A stretch of 21,873 nt of DNA from Gammaproteobacteria bacterium (GTDB lineage Bacteria; Pseudomonadota; Gammaproteobacteria; GCA-001735895). A program made the position numbers and the translations under genes. Of this stretch, positions 1 through 6,459 are shown piece after piece (the first letter of the stretch is position 1; each line of letters opens with the position of its first letter). The notes beneath the pieces were generated by a model. It did not search any database and was not told the origin of the DNA. It saw nothing but the letters and a program-made list of their open reading frames with translations. The stretch covers positions 1 to 21,873 of the forward strand of contig QNFD01000006.1 in NCBI GenBank assembly GCA_003645435.1, read 5' to 3'.

Positions 1-518
1 CATGCTGGTGGATAGGCTTTGGCAAACTCGATTGTGCCTTCGTACTTGCCCCTGAGAATAACGCGTTTGAGAGTCCCCCAGTCAGGTTTGCTGGTTGATT
101 TGAGTCCTTTATCGAGCATTCGCTAGAATGAATAGTTGACATCCATTGTCGTCAATTCTCCGTAACCACCGGAAAACATGATGCCTTTCTTCAGCCTGAA
201 ATCAATTTTCGTCTTGCTCACCTGTTTGATGGATTCGGCTGCATCTAATTCATAGTCCCATTTACGGCCGGGCTTAAACTGGATCAACTTGCTGTAGATG
301 CAGCTGTGAATTTCCTCGTCCACTACACCGAGCGAAAATGCCGGGTCGAGGCTGCGTATATCGGCGAAGCTACGTACCCTTAGTATTTTTTTTCCGTCGG
401 CAAAAATGATTTCACTCATGCCGCCAGTTGCGGTGGCCAGACCCAGGGCGCCAGATGTCCGTAAAAAACGACGCCGGCTAATAGCCGAAACTGGTTTATC
501 TTCAAATTTGTTTTTCAA
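1..518 (-). pseudogene. Peptide-type ABC transporter substrate-binding protein (SBP_bac_5), N-terminal part with in-frame amber stop
   Basis: The first 131 codons encode the N-terminus of a periplasmic solute-binding protein of the peptide/nickel family. Residues 14-22 (ISRRRFLRT) form a twin-arginine motif followed by a hydrophobic stretch ending near FADGKK, so export by Tat is likely. The mature start (LRVRSFADIRSLDPAFS) and MDVNYSF match the family pattern in which DVxYSF is followed by glutamate. Here that codon is TAG (minus strand, 123-125). The same frame then continues open to position 1 as RMLDKGLKSTSKPDWGTLK and on to AYPPA, which fits the next conserved segment. A single GAG-to-TAG change explains this. 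The start is a TTG at 518 with AAGGAG six bases upstream; no better ATG exists. It is divergent from the M81 peptidase gene, a common pairing for peptide uptake systems. The rest lies outside the window, so disruption may be real, a base error, or readthrough. Confidence 0.82.
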
Positions 519-697
519 TGCTAACTCCTTCGGGAATTCTAATTTTTTCAGCGGCTTTGAATGAAAGTGGTTTTACAGCTTTCTAATCATAACTTAAAGT
601 AAATTGAGTTTATCCCAGAATTTCGAATCTGCGAAATTGCGTTTCAGTTGCGATTGAGTCAATCTTATGTTTCTAGTAGTTAATCAGCGGGTAAACA

Positions 698-2206
698 ATG
701 TCAGCTAAGATCGCGGTCGGTGGTTTTCAGCATGAAACCAACACATTCGCCCCGCACAAGGCGGATTTTGAAGAGTTTGTGAAAGCCGATGGCTGGCCCG
801 GACTGACGCAGGGAGATGCGCTTTTTACGGTGATGGCGGGGCGGAACCTCCCATTAGCGGGGTTTATCGATGCCGCGCGGCATAGCGGTCACCTTTTGTA
901 TCCCATGTTGTGGTGTTCTGCCGGACCCAGCAGTTATGTCACTAACGATGCCTTTGAACGTGTAGCCGATCTGTTTTGCGAGTATCTTCGATCCTTTGAT
1001 GATCTCGATGCAGTATATCTCGATTTGCATGGTGCAATGGTGGTGGAGGATTTTGAAGACGGGGAGGGTGAGTTATTACGCCGCGTGCGAGAAATCATCG
1101 GTGCCGATATGCCGCTCATCGTCAGTCTTGATTTACACGCCAATGTCACCGAGGCGATGGTGCAGCACGCGACAGCGATAGCAGTTTATCGCACCTACCC
1201 ACATCTCGATATGGCTGAAACGGGAGCCAGGGCAGGCGAGCTAATGGATGCAGCCCTGACCGGGGAACCTGTTTTCGGTGGTATGCGTAAGATACCGTAT
1301 CTATTTCCGCTGACATCTCAATGTACCGACTTTGAGCCCTGTAAATCGATTTACGGGGCAGTTACGAAGGCTGCTGCGAGCGAGGCCTCACTATTAAATG
1401 CAGATTTTGCCACCGGATTTCCACCAGCCGATATTGCTGAATGCGGTGCCGCGGTTTTGGTTTATGGTACTCGACAGGATATCGTCGATAAGACCCTGGA
1501 TGCCCTGTTTGAGCAAGTGATGGATGCCGAACCGCACTTTGTGAACGAGTTGCTATCACCCGATGAAGCGGTGCAAAAGGCAATGTCTGTGTCAACCGGC
1601 AAGCCGGTGGTGTTGGCAGACGCACAGGATAATCCCGGCGCCGGCGGTACATCGGATACGACCGGTGTACTGGAAGCCCTGATTCGAAATGGCGCCAGAG
1701 CAGCAACACTTGCGGTGATGTACGACCCGGAAGTCGCAGGACATGCCCATGAGGCAGGCGTGGGTGCACAGATCGAGGTTGCCCTGGGTGCGAAATCCGG
1801 ATTTGAAGGTGTTTTGCCTTATAAAGGTCGCTTTGAGGTTGAGGTGCTCGGTGATGGCCATTTCGATTTTACCGGCGAAATGTATAAGGGCTCGGTGGCC
1901 GAGCTTGGTCGAATGGCATTGCTGCGAGTGCTTGAACCGGGTTGTGATGTGCGCGTAATTGTTGGTAGCGAACGCGGGCAATGTCTGGATCTGGCGATTA
2001 TTCGACACCTCGGTATCGAACCGACCGAGCAATCGATACTGGTGGTTAAAAGCTCGGTTCACTTTCGTGCAGACTTCGATCCAATTGCCGCCGAGACCCT
2101 GGTCGTCGCGGCACCCGGTGCCCACCCCTGTCAGTTAGTTGATTTGCCTTATCGAAATTTGCGTAAAGGGATTCGGCTTGAGCCGATGGGGCCCGAGCAT
2201 TCGTAG
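698..2206 (+). CDS. M81 family metallopeptidase, MlrC-like (DUF1485)
   Basis: The 502-residue product has the usual length and both halves of the M81 family, whose best-known member, MlrC (microcystinase C), hydrolyses linearised peptides. The opening KIAVGGFQHETNTFAP is the family signature. Probable metal ligands are D145 and H147 in SLDLHANVT and H169 in YRTYPHLDM; the D-x-H then H spacing of 22 residues fits the family's zinc site as I recall it. The C-terminal half has DAQDNPGAGGTSD, typical of the MlrC C-terminal domain, and ends in YRNLRKGIRL. No signal peptide is visible, so the enzyme should be cytoplasmic. It is divergent from a peptide-type ABC binding protein gene, suggesting hydrolysis of an imported peptide. 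The ribosome binding site is weak (GCGGG). The native substrate cannot be read from sequence, and microcystin should not be assumed. Confidence 0.9.
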   Translation: MSAKIAVGGFQHETNTFAPHKADFEEFVKADGWPGLTQGDALFTVMAGRNLPLAGFIDAARHSGHLLYPMLWCSAGPSSYVTNDAFERVADLFCEYLRSFDDLDAVYLDLHGAMVVEDFEDGEGELLRRVREIIGADMPLIVSLDLHANVTEAMVQHATAIAVYRTYPHLDMAETGARAGELMDAALTGEPVFGGMRKIPYLFPLTSQCTDFEPCKSIYGAVTKAAASEASLLNADFATGFPPADIAECGAAVLVYGTRQDIVDKTLDALFEQVMDAEPHFVNELLSPDEAVQKAMSVSTGKPVVLADAQDNPGAGGTSDTTGVLEALIRNGARAATLAVMYDPEVAGHAHEAGVGAQIEVALGAKSGFEGVLPYKGRFEVEVLGDGHFDFTGEMYKGSVAELGRMALLRVLEPGCDVRVIVGSERGQCLDLAIIRHLGIEPTEQSILVVKSSVHFRADFDPIAAETLVVAAPGAHPCQLVDLPYRNLRKGIRLEPMGPEHS

Positions 2207-2222
2207 CCGGAGTACCAGGAAC

Positions 2223-3122
2223 CTAATCTTCAGCTTGCCAGAGCATAGGAAACCAGTCTTCGCGCATGCGGTCGCCTGATTGCATTCCATGATTGGTATA
2301 AGGCGGTGATGTTTCACCGGGTCTCTCGTAATAAACGACATCGTCTCCTATCCACCGGGAAGAGAAGGCGCGGCGCATGGATTTTATCTCGGCATTGCTG
2401 GTGCCGTGCAGGGTACGAAAATCAAATATAATCGCATCGCCGGGCTGCAGTGACCAGGCGGCGATATCAAAGTCTTCGGGGATAGCATCGATATCCGGAA
2501 CAGCTTCCATGTTCGGATCGCGGTTACTGTCTTCGAAGTCAGCGCCGTCCAGAAATACGCGGGGATAGAAAAGTTTATTCCAGTGATGCGAGCCTTTTAC
2601 AAAACGTACGGTGACGTCGGCCGCGGCCACATCGAGCGATACGTAAACACTGGCGGTCTGCGTGCCATCGATACAGTAGTAGGGCAGGTCCTGGTGCCAG
2701 GGCGTTGCATGCCGGGTACCCGGTGCTTTTAAAAATGCGTGCTCGTGGAAGAACTGCGCGGATTTACCACACATGAATTGCCCCGCCATCGAAGCGGCGC
2801 AGGAGTGGGTAATATAATCGAGGTATTCGGGAATGAGTTGCCAGTTGCAATAACTGTCGAAAAACCGTCCCGGTTTACCCTCCGGGTTACTTTCACAGGG
2901 AAAAGCAAACTGCTGGGGATTGTCCAAATTTCGCCGCAAGCCGCTGCGTAGCGACTCGACCCAGTCGTTAAACGCGCCGCGCAGTAAAACGACGCCGTCT
3001 CTCTGGTAGGTTTTAATATCATCGGCGCTTGCCTGGTAGTGTGGCACAGCGCTAGTGTCTATATCGCCCACGTTACCCTGCCAATCTACCGTTGTGTCGT
3101 TAAAGCCCTCAGTCTGATTCAT
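2223..3122 (-). CDS. Phytanoyl-CoA dioxygenase (PhyH) family Fe(II)/2-oxoglutarate oxygenase
   Basis: This 299-residue protein has the complete facial triad of a non-haem iron, 2-oxoglutarate-dependent oxygenase: H143 and D145 in TPWHQDLPYY, and H239 in FRTLHGTS. R250, eleven residues after H239, is placed to bind the 2-oxoglutarate carboxylate, followed by FSSRWIGDD. RFVKGSHHW and PGDAIIFDF are further PhyH-family segments. The substrate is unknown. Relatives hydroxylate phosphonates (PhnY, TmpA), ectoine, phytanoyl-CoA and other small molecules; a PhnZ-like oxygenase gene lies about 17 kb away but not in one operon. The gene converges on the M81 gene with only 16 bp between stops. Upstream is a GGGGA ribosome binding site and a direct repeat GTTATC-TG-GTTATC at 3148-3161 in the likely leader or promoter. 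Confidence 0.9.
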   Translation of the reverse strand: MNQTEGFNDTTVDWQGNVGDIDTSAVPHYQASADDIKTYQRDGVVLLRGAFNDWVESLRSGLRRNLDNPQQFAFPCESNPEGKPGRFFDSYCNWQLIPEYLDYITHSCAASMAGQFMCGKSAQFFHEHAFLKAPGTRHATPWHQDLPYYCIDGTQTASVYVSLDVAAADVTVRFVKGSHHWNKLFYPRVFLDGADFEDSNRDPNMEAVPDIDAIPEDFDIAAWSLQPGDAIIFDFRTLHGTSNAEIKSMRRAFSSRWIGDDVVYYERPGETSPPYTNHGMQSGDRMREDWFPMLWQAED

Positions 3123-3213
3123 GTTTTCCCCAGACGATTTATCTATAGTTATCTGGTTATCAGGCTAGAGTATTTGTACAGAATTGCAAGTTAGGTGTAG
3201 GTATCTGTTAGCG

Positions 3214-3450
3214 CCCCTCAAGCTTCCGCTCCTGCTCACGCCCCTTACCGGGACGCCGGACCGCTACATCCATGTAGGCAACCCTAACCCTCTCCCCGAA
3301 GGGGCGAGGGAGTTTTTACATTAGTCCATCAGTTTGCCGAGTCATACGATTAGCACTTTTGACCCCTTCTCCCCTCGGGGGAGGCAAATAAATACTCCTG
3401 CATTATTTGCATACTTCACATCCATGTGAATAAAGGCAGGGATGAGGGGG
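3214..3450. repeat. Composite intergenic palindrome: 84-bp-family repeat interrupted in both arms
   Basis: This is the main content of the 454-bp gene-free stretch 3123-3576. Joining 3214-3219 to 3281-3310 gives a 36-nt arm matching the left arm of the copy at 13505. The arm is split by 61 nt (3220-3280). The right arm (CCCCTTCTCCCC from 3363, then GCAGGGATGAGGGG to 3450) is split by about 52 nt flanked by GGCA at 3383-3386 and 3435-3438. The loop is also longer than in the other copies (about 52 against 12 nt). Both insertions contain CTCCTGC followed by an ACATCCATGT hairpin (CTACATCCATGTAG at 3264-3277; TTCACATCCATGTGAA at 3415-3430), so they appear related. The second also holds GCAAATAA/TTATTTGC (3384-3391, 3403-3410). 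Nothing here codes for protein. Confidence 0.75.
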
Positions 3451-3515
3451 TTGAGTGTTAGCCACCGAGTGCAACATACCCAGAATCACTAAGTAATCAA
3501 AGGCTCCCTAATTGA

Positions 3516-3529
3516 TATCAGTACTGATA
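3516..3529. promoter_or_regulatory. Perfect 14-bp palindrome, candidate operator for the acetyltransferase gene
   Basis: TATCAGTACTGATA is a perfect palindrome lying 47 bp upstream of the chosen start codon at 3577. Position and symmetry fit a dimeric repressor site, but I recognise no specific regulator and no convincing -35/-10 pair around it. Confidence 0.35.
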
Positions 3530-3576
3530 AAGTAGTTTTGCGACATTTAAAACCCCGACCAGTGGAAACTAGCTTA

Positions 3577-4086
3577 ATGCACGTTGCTAAAACAAACCGA
3601 CTGCACTTGCGCCATATTGAGATTGAGGATGCAGGATTCATGTTGGGTCTGCTAAACGAACCTGATTTTATAAAATTTGTGGGTGATAAAGAAGTCCGCG
3701 ATCTTGACTCGGCGCAAAATTATATTCGGCAAGGTCCAGTCGCCAGCTATGATGCCTATGGTTTTGGATTGTACCTGGCCGAATTGATCGACTCCGGCGA
3801 AGCTATCGGTATTTGTGGCTTACTCAAACGTAGTTTTCTCGAAAGTGCCGATCTTGGTTTTGCCCTGATGCCTGCGTTCTGTGGGCATGGCTACGCGTTC
3901 GAAGCAGCAATGGCGACGATAGGCCTGGCTCGCGATACCCTGAAATTGCCGAATCTCGTCGCTTTTACCGCGGACAACAATACTCGTTCGATCAAGCTGC
4001 TGCGGAAACTAGATATGTCGTTCGACAAAATGATAGCTCTGCCTGGATCCGATAAAGAGGTAAAATTGTTTAGCCTCAGGTTATGA
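3577..4086 (+). CDS. GNAT family N-acetyltransferase, RimJ/RimL type
   Basis: The 169-residue product transfers an acetyl group from acetyl-CoA to an amine, and resembles the RimJ/RimL branch. The N-terminus (TNRLHLRHIEIEDAGFML) is the typical first strand and helix. PAFCGHGYAFEA near residue 109 corresponds to the acetyl-CoA pyrophosphate-binding loop (GxGYAxEA). AFTADNNTRSIKLLRKLDM is the conserved C-terminal motif (TxxxNxxSxxLLxKLG). The frame is open from a TTG at 3538, but the ATG at 3577 gives the usual family N-terminus, so I prefer it; the ribosome binding site (GTGGA) is weak. The stop at 4084-4086 is ten bases before the next ATG, suggesting co-transcription with the amidohydrolase. 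The substrate is not predictable. Confidence 0.85.
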   Translation: MHVAKTNRLHLRHIEIEDAGFMLGLLNEPDFIKFVGDKEVRDLDSAQNYIRQGPVASYDAYGFGLYLAELIDSGEAIGICGLLKRSFLESADLGFALMPAFCGHGYAFEAAMATIGLARDTLKLPNLVAFTADNNTRSIKLLRKLDMSFDKMIALPGSDKEVKLFSLRL

Positions 4087-4096
4087 AGAGCCAAAC

Positions 4097-4920
4097 ATGA
4101 TATTAACTAATAGAACCGGTTTGTTTCTTGTTTTACTGGTGATGCCGATATTTTCTCTGGCGGCGGAGCTGTTGCTTATCGATGCTCACATCCACTATAG
4201 CCACGATGCCTGGGCGCGAACACCCCCCGCGGAAGCGGTTGCCATCTTACGCGAAGCAGGAATCAAAAAGCCCTGGTATCGAGTTCCAGCGACGAGGGTA
4301 CGCAAAAACTCTATGCCATTGCTCCCGATCTTGTTGTTCCCGTACTGCGACCCTATCGAAAACGCGGTGAAACAGGTAAATGGCTGCACGACGAAAGCGT
4401 CGTCGACATGCTGGGCGAGCGGTTAAAAAAATACCGCTATGCAGGCATAGGTGAATTCCATGCCTCGGGCGAGGCGGTTGAATTACCGGTAGTGCAAAAG
4501 CTAATTGAGCTGGCGAAACAATACGGCATATTCCTGCACGCGCACTCGAATCGTGATGCGATTGAGAGAATATTCAAACACAATCCAAACGCCCTGATTT
4601 TGTGGGCGCATGCCGGGTTTGAGGAGACCGATGAAATCCGCGTAGCCATGCAGAAATATCCGAACCTGTGGGCCGATTTATCATATCGTGACGAATTCTA
4701 TCTCACTGATGAGATCGACCCCGATTGGCGTCGGTTATTCCTCGATTTTCCTGATCGTTTTTTACTCGGTACCGATACCTATACGCCGGATCGCTGGCAC
4801 CTGGTGGTTGAACGCGCCGACGAGTCGCGTGACTGGTTAAAAATGCTGCCGGAAGAGGTTGCTAAAAATATTGCCTATCGCAATGCTGAGCAATTACTAA
4901 ACAGGGCAGGGTGGGAGTGA
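4097..4920 (+). pseudogene. Exported TIM-barrel amidohydrolase (Amidohydro_2-like), interrupted by a -1 frameshift
   Basis: Two overlapping frames encode one metal-dependent hydrolase. The first (from 4097) has a signal peptide (residues about 1-22, TGLFLVLLVMPIFSLAAE) and the metal-binding DAHIHY motif (D29, H31, H33), and is in register to AILREAGIKK. The second frame continues from GCCCTG at 4270 as ALVSSSSDEGTQKLYAIAPD, on through LVVPVLRPYRKRG, then HAHSNRD, LWAHAGF and LLGTDTYTP with likely metal and catalytic residues, ending at 4920. Restoring one A in the run at 4265-4269 (A5 to A6) joins them into 274 codons plus stop with no gap. It could be a true mutation, a homopolymer sequencing error, or programmed slippage. 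The intact protein would be periplasmic. It follows the GNAT gene by 10 bp. The substrate is unknown; relatives include lactonases and decarboxylases. Confidence 0.82.
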
Positions 4921-4959
4921 GTCCGGGCTGGGAAGTATTATTCTGAGTCGTGTGTGTGC

Positions 4960-5043
4960 CCCCTCACCCCAGCCCTCTCCCGCGAGGGGAGAGGGAGTAA
5001 TATTGTCCCCTCTCCCCTCGCGGGAGAGGGTTAGGGTGAGGGG
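4960..5043. repeat. 84-bp palindromic intergenic repeat (copy A)
   Basis: The element has two 36-nt arms, 4960-4995 and 5008-5043, around a 12-nt loop. The arms begin and end with CCCCTCACCC and GGGTGAGGGG and match at 34 of 36 positions. Each arm also contains its own small hairpin (CTCTCCC-GCGA-GGGGAGAG). It lies between the convergent ends of the amidohydrolase and the small membrane protein gene, where it could act as a bidirectional transcription barrier. The copy at 13505-13588 has the same architecture. Confidence 0.85.
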
Positions 5044-5078
5044 CGCAATGCCCAGCTATTCTCATACCACAAGTTGAA

Positions 5079-5453
5079 TTAAGATGAAGCTCGCCAGCTC
5101 CATATTGCGGAAACAAATAGTGCCAGCAGCCCAACCGATTCTATGATCTTGTCATAATGAATGTACATGGTGCCAATGACGATAAGCGCACCGATAGCGC
5201 TTAGAATCAATGGCCCGCGTATCTTGTTTTTCCTGAATGCGATGAAAACCATGGCAAGCGTAATCAGCGCCAACAGGCTGATTGCCGCGGCCTGGACGTG
5301 GGGATTAATCACCAGGGTAATTCCAAGTGCAGCAAAAACAGCGATTAAAATGAACAATCCATTGCAGGCAATAAAAGCCAGGACTGCCCCTAAAGCCGCT
5401 AGCTGACTGGGCCTGGTTGCCTTATCAGGTTTGTCGTCTGAATCGGGTTGCAT
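5079..5453 (-). CDS. Small integral membrane protein, unassigned (weak resemblance to MerC/MerT-type proteins)
   Basis: The 124-residue product has a short polar N-terminus (MQPDSDDKPDKATRPS) followed by three to four hydrophobic segments at roughly residues 18-49, 53-73, 80-97 and 102-120. I do not recognise it with confidence. Layout and size recall MerC/MerT-like membrane proteins, but the paired cysteines that bind mercury there are absent; only C30 is seen, so mercury transport is not supported. The ATG at 5453 sits three bases after the stop of the upstream CDF transporter gene, implying translational coupling and a shared role, perhaps in metal handling. It is the last gene of the minus-strand run that begins with the giant regulator. 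Confidence 0.72.
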   Translation of the reverse strand: MQPDSDDKPDKATRPSQLAALGAVLAFIACNGLFILIAVFAALGITLVINPHVQAAAISLLALITLAMVFIAFRKNKIRGPLILSAIGALIVIGTMYIHYDKIIESVGLLALFVSAIWSWRASS

Positions 5454-5456
5454 GGT

Positions 5457-6398
5457 TTAATCTCCCACTTGAATAACGGGAGCGGGTCTTTTTGATACGA
5501 ATTTTTCAGCCTCGATAAATATGCGCTTTATTTGCGGGTGTTGTTGTTTAATCTTGACGTCGATTTCGGCAACGCATTTTTCGATTTCATCGGCGCTGAT
5601 ATTGTCGTTAAAGTCGACACTGATATTCGCCAGTATATAGTCGGGTCCCATATGCATCGTCAGTATTTCGTTGACGTGTTCAATATTTTTGCTGGTCTGC
5701 AAAATTTCGCGGATAGCCTTGATAATGGAACGGTTTGCACTCTCGCCGATCAATAAGCCCTTGGTTTCGTAGGCCAGCCAGATCGCGGTACCGATCAGGA
5801 TAAGACCTATTACCATAGAGGCAATCGAATCAAACACCAGTATGCCGGTATACTGGCTCAGAGCGATACCGGCAAAAGCCACCGCAAGCCCGAGCATGGC
5901 GGCTGAATCTTCAAACAGCACAACAAAGATAGTAGGGTCCTTGGCGCGCTGTATCGCTTCGACATAACCCCATTTACCTTTCATCTTGCTGAACTCCTTG
6001 AACGCAAAAAACCAGGCCGCGCCTTCGAATACCATCGCCAGCCCGAGTACCACGTAGTTAATCATCGGGTTGCTAATCGGTTCGGGGTTTTGAAAATGCT
6101 TTATGCCCTCGTAGATCGAAATTCCGCCTCCGAGCGCGAAGATTAAAATTGCGACGATGAAGCTCCAGAAATAGATTTCCTTACCATAGCCAAACGGGAA
6201 ATCATCATCGGCCGGTTTCGCCGCACGCTTGATGCCATACAATAATAGAATTTGATTACCTGTATCCACTAATGAGTGAATACCCTCGGATAACATGGCC
6301 GAGCTTCCGGTGAAAGCGGCTGCGCCAAACTTGGTGATCGATATCAGGGTATTACCGATGAGCGCTGCAATAATTACTTTTTTTGAGCCAGATGACAT
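5457..6398 (-). CDS. Cation diffusion facilitator (CDF) transporter, ZnT9/SLC30A9-like
   Basis: The 313-residue protein is a proton-coupled divalent cation exporter of the inner membrane. It has about six transmembrane segments and a cytoplasmic ferredoxin-like C-terminal domain (about residues 221-300). TM2 carries H41xxxD45 in EGIHSLVDTGNQ. TM5 carries E163-D164 in LFEDSAAMLGL, rather than the HxxxD of classical FieF or ZitB. That FED(S/T)AA segment followed by a FDSIASMVIG helix is characteristic of the ZnT9-like branch. DDDFPFGYGKE is the usual cytoplasmic loop. The metal is not certain; zinc, manganese, iron and cobalt occur in this superfamily. It lies 61 bp downstream of the SARP-type regulator gene and 3 bp upstream of a small membrane protein gene on the same strand, so an operon is plausible. 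Confidence 0.9.
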   Translation of the reverse strand: MSSGSKKVIIAALIGNTLISITKFGAAAFTGSSAMLSEGIHSLVDTGNQILLLYGIKRAAKPADDDFPFGYGKEIYFWSFIVAILIFALGGGISIYEGIKHFQNPEPISNPMINYVVLGLAMVFEGAAWFFAFKEFSKMKGKWGYVEAIQRAKDPTIFVVLFEDSAAMLGLAVAFAGIALSQYTGILVFDSIASMVIGLILIGTAIWLAYETKGLLIGESANRSIIKAIREILQTSKNIEHVNEILTMHMGPDYILANISVDFNDNISADEIEKCVAEIDVKIKQQHPQIKRIFIEAEKFVSKRPAPVIQVGD

Positions 6399-6459
6399 GG
6401 TGAACTCTGTTAGTTGTGAATCCTGGACAGGCTGAATTGATAATCCATTGTAAGCCAGG

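Noticed and set aside
1592..2125. 177-codon open frame antisense to the M81 gene
   Set aside because: The sense frame has a complete recognised family with metal ligands; the antisense product shows no recognisable domain and has shadow-type composition.
698..2206. Microcystin degradation by the MlrC-like protein
   Set aside because: No mlrA, mlrB or mlrD gene is in the window, and most M81 proteins are found in organisms with no link to microcystin.
3214..5043. CRISPR array suggested by several GC-rich repeats
   Set aside because: The repeats are palindromic, few and irregularly placed, with no regular spacers and no cas genes.
5079..5453. Mercury transport by the small membrane protein
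   Set aside because: The paired cysteines needed by MerT or MerC are absent and no other mer gene is present.
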